Position numbers and translations under genes: made by a program
Part shown: positions 8,227-17,656 of the stretch, piece by piece
How the letters are laid out: the number at the start of each line of letters is the position of its first letter
How positions within the stretch are numbered: position 1 is the stretch's first letter
The notes under the pieces: model-generated
Database searches by the model: none
What the model saw: the letters and a program-made list of their open reading frames with translations, nothing else
What the model was told of the DNA's origin: nothing
NCBI RefSeq assembly: GCF_001909285.1
Contig: NZ_MRSV01000001.1
Coordinates: forward strand, 1,011,331-1,075,330
Direction of reading: 5' to 3'
Length of the DNA stretch: 64,000 nucleotides
Source: Exiguobacterium profundum
GTDB taxonomy: Bacteria; Bacillota; Bacilli; Exiguobacteriales; Exiguobacteriaceae

Positions 8227-9600
8227 ATGATCTCATATTTGAAACGCTGGTTGACGATTGTGACAGGGGTTTTCTTACTAGTGGCATTAGGACCTCAGAT
8301 GGTTACGGCAGAAGAACGTACTTTACCGTTAAATGGTGTGGTACATGGAGAACTGACAGCCGAACAGAATAGACAAACTTACACGTTGCAGGTAACAGAA
8401 ACGGGCAACGTGACAATTGATTTTACAACAATGGTAGACGATACAGTGAACATCGTATTCCAAGATGGGATGAACAACCCCATCTATGATACATGGATTA
8501 GTGGAAGTGCTTCTTCACCAGGAAGGAAAGTAATGTCTTGGAATCTTGAGGCAGGTGAGTATCAATTTATCGTATACGATGATTCTTATCGGACAAATCA
8601 AGGGAAATTCACCATCAAGACTTCGTTCACATCAGTCAAAACAGATGACATCGAACCGAACAATGGAACCGCTGAAGCACAACTGTTGAAATTCGGACAA
8701 ACAACGAAAGGATTCCTTTCCGTACAAGACGAGGTGGACGTCTATGAAGTCAAACTGACGAAAGCAGGACGTTTACATCTCAATTTATCGACATATGTAG
8801 ATGACACGTTACGCGTGTCCCTCACGGATGACATGAATCAGCAAGCATTCTACGAATCGATTTCGGGATCGAAGAAAAATCCAGGCAAGTTTGTTCGTTA
8901 TATTGATTTAGAGGCGGGTACTTATCATATCTCCATTCAAGATGGTGGACCCTACAGTACGGATACAGGGATGTACCAACTCAAATCAACGTTCGTTCCT
9001 GCATTGAATCAAGAGGCCGAACCAAACAACGGATCGGTTGAAGCAAAATTATTCCCATTTTATCAATCGCGTACCGGATTTTTGTCATGGAACGACTCCG
9101 TCGATGTGTATAAAATTGTGATTCCCAAGACCAGCAAAGTCGGAATTGATTTCACATCTTATGTTGATGAAAAAGCGATTCTTACGCTTTACGATGTAGA
9201 TAATATTAAAGTGATTGAGGACTATGTCTATGGTTCTACAAAGGCACCGGGACGAGCTAAAAAATCCGTGACGCTCACACGCGGTACGTACTATCTCTCT
9301 ATTAGTGATGGTCCGTGGCAGAGTGAAACGGGGAAGTACTTGCTAAAAGTCACATCAAGTCATCTGCTTCCGGTTGTGACAGTAAACTCTGTAACAGCCC
9401 GTTCCACAAAAGTAAGTGGCAAGACTGAGAAGGGTGCCACCGTCACGATGACGATTGGTAAGAAGTCCTATAAGCGTACAGCCGATGCGAAAGGGAACTA
9501 TTCATTCTCCATCAGCAAGCAAAAGGCTGGGACGAGCATCAAGATCTCGAGAAAAAATAAGTATGGGACATCTGTGAAGTCGGTGAAGGTATCGAAATGA
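8227..9600 (+). CDS. Secreted PPC-repeat protein with C-terminal Ig module
   Basis: 457 residues, ATG 8227 behind AAAAGGAG. Signal peptide about 1-29 (ends VTAEE). Three repeats of about 115 residues follow, each starting at an E-P-N-N-G-(T/S)-x-E-A motif or its equivalent and each containing a V-D-V-Y-x-(V/I) strand and a G-x-Y-x-(L/I)-S/I strand. These are pre-peptidase C-terminal (PPC) beta-sandwiches. A C-terminal Ig-like module (about 385-457) has the K-V-S-G-K-T-E-K-G-A turn. There is no protease domain here, although PPC domains usually accompany proteases. Probably a wall-associated binding protein. It is a separate unit with a terminator behind it. Confidence 0.8.
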   Translation: MISYLKRWLTIVTGVFLLVALGPQMVTAEERTLPLNGVVHGELTAEQNRQTYTLQVTETGNVTIDFTTMVDDTVNIVFQDGMNNPIYDTWISGSASSPGRKVMSWNLEAGEYQFIVYDDSYRTNQGKFTIKTSFTSVKTDDIEPNNGTAEAQLLKFGQTTKGFLSVQDEVDVYEVKLTKAGRLHLNLSTYVDDTLRVSLTDDMNQQAFYESISGSKKNPGKFVRYIDLEAGTYHISIQDGGPYSTDTGMYQLKSTFVPALNQEAEPNNGSVEAKLFPFYQSRTGFLSWNDSVDVYKIVIPKTSKVGIDFTSYVDEKAILTLYDVDNIKVIEDYVYGSTKAPGRAKKSVTLTRGTYYLSISDGPWQSETGKYLLKVTSSHLLPVVTVNSVTARSTKVSGKTEKGATVTMTIGKKSYKRTADAKGNYSFSISKQKAGTSIKISRKNKYGTSVKSVKVSK

Positions 9601-9667
9601 GTACATGTGTGTCGAATTACTTGATGCATCAATAGGTAAAGTGAATTGTGAACGAGTGTAGATGAAG

Positions 9668-9701
9668 AGAGGGTTCGGCAGCATGTCGGATCCTCTTTTT
9701 T
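9668..9701 (+). terminator. Rho-independent terminator
   Basis: AGAGGGTTCGGC (9668-9679) pairs with GTCGGATCCTCT (9685-9696), including three G-U pairs, loop AGCAT, then a T6 run. It follows the PPC-repeat gene. Confidence 0.7.
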
Positions 9702-9788
9702 GAAAGAAGAATGATTTGTTCTCAAATTCATGAGCTGGGTAATTGAAAGATGGTAAAAACGTAAACCAAAAGAATGGATGTGGGGAAT

Positions 9789-11444
9789 ATGAAACGATGG
9801 TTACGCATAACTGGACTGATAGTCTTGTTTAGTCTCTTCTCGTTTTCAACAGCAAAGGCAGCCCTCGTCATCGAACCGGTAAGTTCGATCGACGTGAGTC
9901 GCCCAACGAACTATATCGTAGGAAACGAGCAAATGTATATTGGTGGGAAAGAGGGATATCGGGCATATCGTTTGTCGGACGGGACCCTAAATCTTGATGT
10001 AAAAGGACAAGCTACTGATGTGTTAGATGTTAGTGATGATGAACAGTGGGTCATTACTAAACAATCATCTGGACTCGTGACATACGATAGCGAGGGAATT
10101 GAACATCATACGTTAGATGAAGCGAAATGGGAACACATGATGATATCCTTTAAAGATGAGACCGTACAAGCCCGCTTTTTGCCGAAATCTTCGGTCGTCG
10201 TCATCTTAACGGAGTCATCAGGTCTCGTTTGGTATGATGTTGCTACCGATCAAGTGAAAAAGCAAACCTTTATTGTTCGAGATGGGCGCTCTGCCCCATC
10301 GTCTCAGACGCTTCGTGTGTCAAAACAACTCATCGCTGTAGGGGAGAAGAGGATGATGTCGTTATACACTCATGAAGGGAAAATGACCTCCTCGTTCGAC
10401 ATGGAAGAATCGATCGAATCGTTCGATGTGACGGACGACAATATTGTTGTGATGATAAGAGCGGATGGCAGTTTATATGAATATAACCCGAGCACAGAGA
10501 GAGGGACTTTACGAGAAATCGGAGTCCATGGAGAAATCATGGTCAGTTCGTCCGGAACGTTTTTCTCGAACGAAACATCTCTTTATGACTTTAAGACGGG
10601 CAAGCGAGTCTATTCATCGATTCAACCGGGGCGTGTCGTCTTCACACCAGATTCAACGCGGTTTGTTTCGATTGGGGAACGCATCGAACTCTATGCTACG
10701 TCTTCACTCAACCAACGCATTCGTTCCATTGCAGTCAATCCAGAGTTGAAAATAATCGAATCCGACACGAAGGTCCGACCGAGTCTGATTGTAATTCGAG
10801 CGGACGGTAAGAAAGAGACTATCACGGAAGGGGTGGCGTGGACGACGACTTCGAAGGAACGTTTAGCGATTGAGAACGGTCTTTTTGTCGGGAAACTATC
10901 AGGGCCAGTTGTAGTGAACGCAACCTATGAAGATCACACTGCCTCACTTTATATAAAAGTCGTACCGGCCCCTCAACTAACAGATCATGAATGGTTGAAA
11001 GAACAGAAGAAAGCACTTGATCAAAACGGAACGTTTGAAGGCGCGGATTATCGTGTCGGAGATTTATATGCAAAAGTAAGAGGAACTGCTGGCAAACTTT
11101 TGTTAGACAAAAAGGTAGCGACACGAGGAAAGTTCCAAGGAAGTTGGATATATGCTGCGACGAACCGTTCAAAGCGTGTGAATGAGATTGTCTTCTCATT
11201 TTGGAACTACAAGCGCCCAAACATTACTGAACGGGGCGTACAACGTGCTTTCGGGAAACCGATTCAAACATGGACCAAGAAATCTAAGACATTTGAAACA
11301 ATTAACGGAAGTAAATCGTGGGAGAAACGCTCTGTGGGAAAAATTACGGCATATCGCAAAAAAAAAAAACATACGGTCTGGATGTATTATGACACGGGTG
11401 GAAAGTTACGCATGTTCCGTCTGTTTGAAAAAGTACCGAAATAA
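9789..11444 (+). CDS. Secreted propeller-like protein, function unknown
   Basis: 551 residues from ATG 9789, preferred over ATG 9774 because GTGGGG precedes it closely and the signal peptide then starts MKRWLRITGLIVLF. Residues about 30-320 contain repeated strand patterns with aspartate turns (for example W-x-Y-D, L-Y-E-Y-N, L-Y-D-F) that look like beta-propeller blades, though I cannot assign a family. About 325-405 resembles a Big_2-like Ig module (the W-T-T-T-S-x-x-x-L-A-I-x-N-G-x-F pattern). The C-terminal 145 residues are basic and unrecognised. An A12 run at 11358-11369 encodes four lysines, so a one-base slip would remove the last 25 residues or so. Its start (MKRWL) resembles the neighbour at 8227. 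Confidence 0.75.
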   Translation: MKRWLRITGLIVLFSLFSFSTAKAALVIEPVSSIDVSRPTNYIVGNEQMYIGGKEGYRAYRLSDGTLNLDVKGQATDVLDVSDDEQWVITKQSSGLVTYDSEGIEHHTLDEAKWEHMMISFKDETVQARFLPKSSVVVILTESSGLVWYDVATDQVKKQTFIVRDGRSAPSSQTLRVSKQLIAVGEKRMMSLYTHEGKMTSSFDMEESIESFDVTDDNIVVMIRADGSLYEYNPSTERGTLREIGVHGEIMVSSSGTFFSNETSLYDFKTGKRVYSSIQPGRVVFTPDSTRFVSIGERIELYATSSLNQRIRSIAVNPELKIIESDTKVRPSLIVIRADGKKETITEGVAWTTTSKERLAIENGLFVGKLSGPVVVNATYEDHTASLYIKVVPAPQLTDHEWLKEQKKALDQNGTFEGADYRVGDLYAKVRGTAGKLLLDKKVATRGKFQGSWIYAATNRSKRVNEIVFSFWNYKRPNITERGVQRAFGKPIQTWTKKSKTFETINGSKSWEKRSVGKITAYRKKKKHTVWMYYDTGGKLRMFRLFEKVPK

Positions 11445-11482
11445 GGTGTAAAGGTAACGAAACGAATTTTAAAAATGGTTCG

Positions 11483-11517
11483 AGTCATCTTTCTTTTTAA
11501 GAAGGATGACTTTTTTT
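11483..11517 (+). terminator. Rho-independent terminator
   Basis: AGTCATC followed by TTTCTT (11483-11495) pairs with AAGAAG followed by GATGACT (11499-11511), loop TTT, then a T7 run. Confidence 0.8.
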
Positions 11518-11678
11518 GATGATTGTCAGTTCATGTCGAACGATTCCTTTTCAATTTTAAATTTCTAATTGACTTGAATAACATATGTTTACTACAACAA
11601 AAGAACTAAGTTGATACTATCAAGATGATAGACAAGATTCATATGAAATGACTAAAGATGAAAGTGAGGTCGAGAGAT

Positions 11679-13016
11679 TTGAAACGGTTCGTGACACAGT
11701 TTTCTCTTTTTGCCATTCTATTCATGTTATTGAGCACATGCTTACCTACCACGGCAGCCGCGGCAAGTTTAACGGTTTCTCCGAAGAGTGTGGCGTTACA
11801 GGTCGGTCAATCGAAAACGGTACAGGCGAAAGCGAGTGGCGTGAAAAAACCGGTGTATGTATGGAAATCTTCAAACACGAAAGTAGCAACTGTGAAAAAT
11901 GGGAAAATTACAGCGAAGGCCGTCGGGAAAGTGACAATCACGGTCACTGTTCAAAAGACGAAGTTGAAGTCGACCGTTAGTGTGACGAAGAAACCGAAAA
12001 AACTAAACGCACAAGAAGCGTTTAAGTTAGTCAATCCATCGGTTGCGACAATTGAGATGTACGATGCTTCCGATCGACTTACCTCGACAGGGAGTGGATT
12101 CGTGACGAAGAAAGGGGAGGTCATCACGAATTTCCACGTCGTCTCAGGTGAAGCGAATCGATACGCTCGCATTCGATTCGCAAACGGCACCGAGGTTGAG
12201 ACGCTTAAGTTAAAACGCTTTGATGACGCACTAGATTTGGCAGTCTTAGACGTTCCTTCCCTTCAATCTATTCCGATATTGTCGACGGCAAAAGCGGGAA
12301 GTACAGGCTCAACTGTCTACGCACTGGGAAGTCCGAAGGGTGTCGATAATACGATTACACAAGGGATTCTAAGTAATCGTGAGGTCTTCTTTGGTGGTCA
12401 ACCATATCTTCAATTTAATGCCAGTGTGACACATGGAAATTCAGGCGGTCCTCTCATTAACGAGTACGGGCAGGTCATCGGAGTCGTCACGTGGGGGCTT
12501 CCTGACTCACAAAACATGAACTATGCGGTACCCATTCAAGAGCTAGGCAATTTGAAATACGGACGCGATACGATTGCAAATGTACAACTGCCGACCGAAC
12601 CCGGATATGAGTTACCCGTCGTATCAGGCAAAGGTGACACACGAGAACAGGAATTGAATGATGCGTTTGCGGATGCAGATGTGATCTCTTATGCCTCGGG
12701 TGATTTAATTGGTTCTGTTTATGATTTAGAAGATGTCGATACATTCGTCTTCCGGACCGACAAACGAATGACGCTATCCGTGTTTGGAGGATGGATGAAC
12801 AACCGGCAAGGTGAATACTGGGCGTTCGGTCTATTTGACGCGAACGGTGATGCGATTCGTTACAGTGAAGAGTTCTCGAATGAAGGACGCTATTATGGAA
12901 CGTTAGACCTCGTCATTCCCGCCGGCGAGTACTACTTGGCCTCGTTCCCATTGTCCGGTTTGGCCGATTCGGAATATTACAATCAGTCCTATCGAATAAG
13001 TTATGAATTGAAATAA
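11679..13016 (+). CDS. Secreted trypsin-like serine protease with Ig and PPC modules
   Basis: 445 residues if started at TTG 11679, which has GAGGT 9 bases upstream; ATG 11658 is in frame but lacks a ribosome binding site and would add a charged stretch before the signal peptide. Order of domains: signal peptide (about 1-29), Big_2-like Ig module (about 30-105, with W-K-S-S-N-T-K-V-A-T-V), an HtrA/trypsin-like protease (about 115-290), and a PPC-like C-terminal domain (about 325-445). The catalytic residues are His153 in NFHVV, Asp186 in DLAVLD and Ser255 in GNSGGP. There is no PDZ domain, so it is not a full HtrA. Probably degrades or trims surface proteins outside the membrane. Confidence 0.88.
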   Translation: MKRFVTQFSLFAILFMLLSTCLPTTAAAASLTVSPKSVALQVGQSKTVQAKASGVKKPVYVWKSSNTKVATVKNGKITAKAVGKVTITVTVQKTKLKSTVSVTKKPKKLNAQEAFKLVNPSVATIEMYDASDRLTSTGSGFVTKKGEVITNFHVVSGEANRYARIRFANGTEVETLKLKRFDDALDLAVLDVPSLQSIPILSTAKAGSTGSTVYALGSPKGVDNTITQGILSNREVFFGGQPYLQFNASVTHGNSGGPLINEYGQVIGVVTWGLPDSQNMNYAVPIQELGNLKYGRDTIANVQLPTEPGYELPVVSGKGDTREQELNDAFADADVISYASGDLIGSVYDLEDVDTFVFRTDKRMTLSVFGGWMNNRQGEYWAFGLFDANGDAIRYSEEFSNEGRYYGTLDLVIPAGEYYLASFPLSGLADSEYYNQSYRISYELK

Positions 13017-13081
13017 CATATCTTTTTAGTGGGATGAGTATCGGGAGTATTTAAAAAAATCAATATAAAAATAGTCGCAAG

Positions 13082-13123
13082 AGCTATGTGTATTTGTTTT
13101 AGGACGAATGCACATGGCTTTTT
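13082..13123 (+). terminator. Probable terminator
   Basis: AGCTATGTGTATT (13082-13094) pairs with AATGCACATGGCT (13107-13119) with wobble pairs, then a T5 run. It lies after the trypsin-like protease gene. The rest of 13124-13361 is AT-rich and includes an A13 tract (13283-13295). Confidence 0.6.
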
Positions 13124-13361
13124 GGTGTTGTCTGGAGTCATAAAAAGTATACAGAAATGGACTAATAAATGGTCACTTATCATTCTGTTTTATTATCTAT
13201 CAAAAAACAAAAAAAAATCATACTTGTAGCCATCTCAGTAAAAGGTAATTAAGAAGTTAGATTTGTCTTGAAACATTTCCATAAAAAAAAAAAAATATCA
13301 TCTTTGATTGTTAGATTATGTATTAAAATGAAACGAGTAATGAAGAATGAGGAGTGAGAGA

Positions 13362-13511
13362 ATGGCGCGTAAAACAAGAAGTGATTGCACGGTAGGTACT
13401 TTTGAGAAGAAGCACGGTCTTCCTCCTGGGACAATTCGGAATCCAGATGGAAGAGACACGCGAAGCGATAAGAAAATCGGAACGATTCGTAAAGAGTCTG
13501 AACGAAAATAA
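13362..13511 (+). CDS. Small basic protein, 49 residues
   Basis: A short gene from ATG 13362 to TAA 13509 with a good ribosome binding site (GAGGAG, about 7 bases before). The product is highly charged and has an internal near-repeat: T-R-S-D-x-x-V-G-T-x-x-K-K early and T-R-S-D-K-K-I-G-T-x-R-K late, separated by G-L-P-P-G-T-I-R-N-P-D-G-R. The repeat makes real coding likely. I do not recognise the family. It precedes the dynamin operon by about 145 bases and may be its first gene. A competing + strand frame (ATG 13447 to 13617, 56 residues) overlaps its end and lacks a good ribosome binding site. Confidence 0.5.
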   Translation: MARKTRSDCTVGTFEKKHGLPPGTIRNPDGRDTRSDKKIGTIRKESERK

Positions 13512-13656
13512 ATTCTACATCGAGCAAGGAAGCACGTACATGGTGAGCGGGTTTCTCAGTGGTTTTGAGGACGCGCTTTTTGAAGTTATGTATGGAATCG
13601 AATCAGTGTTTGGATAGAACGACACTATTCGAGAGTCAATATAAGGAGACGATGAG

Positions 13657-15771
13657 ATGGACCACCTGATTGATTTTAAACAAGAATTCACGATGCAGAC
13701 GATGCTGCATGAACTGCACGAGTTGATTGCGAAAGCGAATCGACTAAACCTCGACACGACGACGATTGAAGGCGTGTATAAGGATTTAAACGTCTTAAAC
13801 CTATTCTCTAACCGTCATATCGTCAGTGTCGCTGGTTTGCAGAGTGCTGGCAAAACGCTCGTTGTCAAGCGGACGCTCGATTTACCGGATGACCTCTTGT
13901 TGTCAGAAGTCGGAGTCGGAGAAAAACGTCCTGTCCTTCTTTCGTCTGACGCGACTGCGACAACGATTGCTTATCGAGTGACCCGCACTGTCAAGACAGC
14001 TTCGGGAAGCTTTGAATTGCAGGATGAACCCATCACGAAAGAAGAACTCAATATCGGTATTCAAAATCCAAGCGGCGATATGCTTTGGTTCGAGATCATT
14101 TTACCGAACAACCGTGTGCTCGGTCATTTGACGCTCGCTTTATTACCGGGGTTCGAACGGAGCACTCGCTCGGATTCACAAAAGTTCCTCGATCTTTTCC
14201 TCAAATGCTCGACGGGAATGATTCTTGTCTTGAACCATGCTCGACTCGCTCAGATGGATCAAGAGATGCTACTACAGAAAGTCGCTTCGACATATAAAGA
14301 CAAGGCACCTGGCTTCGTCCTCACGCATGCGAGTGAATTGACAGAAGAGAAAAGAACGATGATTTCACAAGCCCTGTTCCAAAAGTTCAGTATGGCAGAC
14401 GAGTCACAAATCATTTTAGCCGATACAGACATCGATAACGTCCCTCAAGAAATGGAACGATTGCTCAAATCGAACAGCCAATTCACTCAAGACTCACTCC
14501 AACTCCATCACGAGAAACTCATGATGATTGGTGAGACGTTAACACGTGAACTCATGAAACTTGAGCATGTGCTCATCGCACAATCGGACCGAAAGAACAA
14601 TCAGCGCGAGTTGCGGACGATGCAACGTTTATTTGATGCGGCTCGTGATAAATACATTCAAGAGTTAGACGAAACGTTAAAAGTACGTTTAGAGGTACAT
14701 GTAAAACGCTGTATCGATGAAGTGACGGAAACTATTAGACAAGAAAATCATACGTTATGGGACAAAGCACGAGCTTCTTTCAAAAAAGATATGACGTTCA
14801 ATGAGCGACACGAGTTGCTTGAATCCATCCAACATGTCTATACGACTGAAAATCCACGTGTATTGGACATTTTGATGATGGAGTCGATTGAGACAATGAC
14901 AAGGAAACGTCTTAGCCTCCATAAGCCGCATGTGTCTCAGAAGAAGCAAATTGAGCAGGCGGTGCCAAAACCGGCTCTCAGCTTTATGGAGCCGAAACCA
15001 AATGAACTCGTGCCGAACCAGCCTGAACTCGAAATCGCAGCCACGGACACGATGCAGGAAGCGTTTAGTGAGACATTGACGGAAGTGGATCGTTATTTAG
15101 ATCCGACTGTTCTTGATGTCTCACTTGGGGGACAACATACCCAACAACTCCCAGTGATTGCTGGAGCGATTGTACAGCATCTGATCTTGACGAAAGGGAA
15201 AGAGGGGGATGCGGACCTTGTTGTTGGTGGGATCGAAGAATATGAGACACTCAAAGCTAAAATCGGAAACATGGAAGGATTTCATCAAGAGTATTCAGGA
15301 CTCGTGCTTGATGCCAACCGCATGGTGACCGGGACAGCCATTTTCTTTGGTGTCGATGCACTCGATGGGAACTTCAACAGTTTTGGAGCTATTGTAGGGG
15401 CTCTTGAGGCGTTAGGTGTGGCAGCCGGAGTGGCAACAGGCGTTGCGGCAGCTGGTGTCAGTGGCGTGGTTGGTCTACTTGCCATTAAGCGAGGTTCGGA
15501 AAAGATTAAAAAATTCAAGTTCGAGCGTCATGACTATGCGACACAAGTGCTAAAGGCGACAGCTGATTATCAACGCGAGTCGACGATTGCGCTCGTCAAT
15601 AACGTTATGGATGAGATGCGTGACAAATTAGTGCATGCCTACTATGCCCGTCGGCAGGACGATGTGAATTCTGGTTTGTATGAAGAAGTTGAAGTACGCG
15701 TGAATCGCTTGAAGAATGAGTGTGGCAAACTCCGGGAAGAGGCGTTCCGCAATGCGGGAGCTATTTATTGA
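13657..15771 (+). CDS. Dynamin-like GTPase 1, with altered G3 and G4 motifs
   Basis: 704 residues; AAGGAG 8 bases before ATG 13657. The N-terminal G domain has a clear P-loop, GLQSAGKT, at 60-67, followed by a switch region rich in Thr. The G3 position reads ALLPGFE (about 161-167), so the usual Asp of DxPG is replaced, and the G4 position reads LTHASE instead of TKxD. Long helical segments follow, and about 577-610 is a glycine- and alanine-rich hydrophobic stretch like the membrane-inserting paddle of bacterial dynamins. It overlaps the next gene by 20 bases. Pairs of dynamins act as heteromers in several bacteria; this one may be a degenerate GTPase partner. Probable role: membrane remodelling or protection at the inner membrane. 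Confidence 0.8.
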   Translation: MDHLIDFKQEFTMQTMLHELHELIAKANRLNLDTTTIEGVYKDLNVLNLFSNRHIVSVAGLQSAGKTLVVKRTLDLPDDLLLSEVGVGEKRPVLLSSDATATTIAYRVTRTVKTASGSFELQDEPITKEELNIGIQNPSGDMLWFEIILPNNRVLGHLTLALLPGFERSTRSDSQKFLDLFLKCSTGMILVLNHARLAQMDQEMLLQKVASTYKDKAPGFVLTHASELTEEKRTMISQALFQKFSMADESQIILADTDIDNVPQEMERLLKSNSQFTQDSLQLHHEKLMMIGETLTRELMKLEHVLIAQSDRKNNQRELRTMQRLFDAARDKYIQELDETLKVRLEVHVKRCIDEVTETIRQENHTLWDKARASFKKDMTFNERHELLESIQHVYTTENPRVLDILMMESIETMTRKRLSLHKPHVSQKKQIEQAVPKPALSFMEPKPNELVPNQPELEIAATDTMQEAFSETLTEVDRYLDPTVLDVSLGGQHTQQLPVIAGAIVQHLILTKGKEGDADLVVGGIEEYETLKAKIGNMEGFHQEYSGLVLDANRMVTGTAIFFGVDALDGNFNSFGAIVGALEALGVAAGVATGVAAAGVSGVVGLLAIKRGSEKIKKFKFERHDYATQVLKATADYQRESTIALVNNVMDEMRDKLVHAYYARRQDDVNSGLYEEVEVRVNRLKNECGKLREEAFRNAGAIY

Positions 15772-17197
15772 ATTTGAAAAGAATCGGTATGAGTGGGCAT
15801 TTGACGCCAAGCATGATTTTATGAGCCGATTTCAACTATATGATGCTGAAGGTGTGACGCCGGACCAAGAGAAAGTCGTCCTATCGGTATATGGACCGAC
15901 ACAGGTCGGTAAAACGACACTCATCTTGAACTTACTTAGGGTGAAAGAAGAGGCGATTGACGAGATCTCGTCATTTTTACGAGGAAAACGGGAGATTGGT
16001 CAATCTGCGACGGTAACTGTGACGAGTTACAGTGTATCTGCCACAGAAGACTATGTGCTTACCTTGCCGAATCAAGAACCCGAAGTGATTCAGTCGACAG
16101 ACATCTTAGAAGATCGATTATCCACACTTCGAGTCGATGTCGAGGCGGGACGAATTGATTCACTCGCTCCTGTGCGCATCGCCTTGCCGAAGTCTTACTT
16201 TGAACAAGCAGACGTTGCCATCGAATTACTTGACCTGCCTGGGATTGAGTCAGCGGAGGAACGAGAACTTCGTCACGTCGAACGTTGTGTCAATCATTGG
16301 ATTCCTCGATCGCATATCTGTCTCATCGTCAATGGTGCAGGTGACCTGACGTTCCTTCGGGACATCGGTATGACGCACTTGCAGCATTGGTATGACTATC
16401 CGGATAATTTTTATGTCGTCTTGACTCGTGCGTACTCTCCGGAATCGGTCAAACGACGATTGCGGGACAAATCGATTTCAAACGAGACAGACCTCCGTGC
16501 CTACTATCATCGTGAAATTGGCGACATTCTCGGTCGAACGCCCGGGACAGTGTATCCGGTCGAGATTGGGGCGAGCATGCATCGGCTTGAGCCGGACACG
16601 CGTGAGATGGCCCAGTCGATTTTGAATGAGTTACGAGAGCGAATTGAACAGACTGATTATCGGCATGTGTCCTTTAGTTTTTTGACAGTTTTTTATGCGG
16701 AAGTGGTGCGTCAGAGCGATGAAGAGATTCGCCATATCACAGAAGATTTAGATGTGGCAGAACGGGAACTCGTTCGATTGAAGGAACGAATGCAGAAGTT
16801 AGAGGAAGAAAAAAAAAAGCGGATTGAGGATTTTGGAAGCCAAGAAATACAGTTGGCTGAAAAGATTGATGTCTTCAAAAAGGCGTTCGAACGGATTCAT
16901 CATCGTGAAATCCAAGAAGCCATGATTGAAACGGAGTTAATACATGCAAAGTATGCCAAATCAAAAATGGCGTTGAATACTGCGTTCTCTCGAGCAATCA
17001 CAGTACTAGATCAGTCATTGACTAAAGGCGTACAAACCATGAATCGATTACTAGATACAATTTATTTCGAACTCGATCAAGTTGACTCATCTCGATTACA
17101 CGTGTCACATCCGGGGGAGATTCAATTTTTTTCATGGGATTTCTCGAAAGTAGACCGTTATTTGTCCCAAAAGAACTATGAGACGCAGATGAATTAA
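15752..17197 (+). CDS. Dynamin-like GTPase 2
   Basis: 481 residues from ATG 15752, with AGAGG 9 bases upstream inside the end of the preceding gene; the overlap of 20 bases implies translational coupling. The P-loop is GPTQVGKT (48-55), a canonical LLDLPG G3 motif has its Asp at 161, and a T-R-A-Y-S sequence stands where G4 is expected. The C-terminal half is a coiled coil containing an A10 run (16809-16818, E-E-K-K-K). There is no obvious transmembrane segment. Together with GTPase 1 it forms a two-dynamin pair, a known arrangement in bacteria, in which one subunit tethers or tunes the other. It ends directly at the ATG of the next gene. Confidence 0.8.
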   Translation: MRELFIEFEKNRYEWAFDAKHDFMSRFQLYDAEGVTPDQEKVVLSVYGPTQVGKTTLILNLLRVKEEAIDEISSFLRGKREIGQSATVTVTSYSVSATEDYVLTLPNQEPEVIQSTDILEDRLSTLRVDVEAGRIDSLAPVRIALPKSYFEQADVAIELLDLPGIESAEERELRHVERCVNHWIPRSHICLIVNGAGDLTFLRDIGMTHLQHWYDYPDNFYVVLTRAYSPESVKRRLRDKSISNETDLRAYYHREIGDILGRTPGTVYPVEIGASMHRLEPDTREMAQSILNELRERIEQTDYRHVSFSFLTVFYAEVVRQSDEEIRHITEDLDVAERELVRLKERMQKLEEEKKKRIEDFGSQEIQLAEKIDVFKKAFERIHHREIQEAMIETELIHAKYAKSKMALNTAFSRAITVLDQSLTKGVQTMNRLLDTIYFELDQVDSSRLHVSHPGEIQFFSWDFSKVDRYLSQKNYETQMN

Positions 17198-17656
17198 ATG
17201 AAAAAACACCTCCTCGAAGAGTCAACGCGACTGAGTGAGTTAGTGTATCACGAAGTGAAACATATCTACGATCAATTGCAGGATATATCCGAAACGTTTT
17301 CGAATGATCAAGTGCGATTGGTTATTCGTTTCACGCATGAGATGGATTTGCTTAAGGCTGAACTAAATGAAGCCGAGCACAGCGTGATCCAACTACATGA
17401 ACGATTGACGAAGACGAAAGAACGTTGGCAAGAAGACATAAATCACGCACAACAATACCGAAGTTTCTTCATTGAGCACTTCGTGAAACGTCAGCAAGCG
17501 TTATTGCAACAAGCAACGTCCGACAATACCGAAGAACGTTACAGCGCTGGACTTTATTTATACACGCTCGGACAAGATGCCGAGGAAATTATACAAGCAC
17601 TGGGGTGTCCGAATGGAAACGAAACAAGCCACGACAGTGGAAGACGCGCTTTATGA
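17198..17656 (+). CDS. Coiled-coil protein of the dynamin operon
   Basis: 152 residues; its ATG follows the TAA of GTPase 2 with no gap, so translation is probably coupled. Almost entirely alpha-helical with heptad-like spacing (about 1-110), then a short tail that overlaps the next gene by 44 bases in another frame. No signal peptide or membrane segment. No family recognised. Its place between two dynamins and a membrane-anchored coiled-coil protein suggests an adaptor of the complex. Confidence 0.7.
   Translation: MKKHLLEESTRLSELVYHEVKHIYDQLQDISETFSNDQVRLVIRFTHEMDLLKAELNEAEHSVIQLHERLTKTKERWQEDINHAQQYRSFFIEHFVKRQQALLQQATSDNTEERYSAGLYLYTLGQDAEEIIQALGCPNGNETSHDSGRRAL

Noticed and set aside
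13447..13617. Alternative 56-residue frame overlapping the 49-residue small protein
   Set aside because: No good ribosome binding site; the competing frame has a better site and an internal repeat. Left open but not called.
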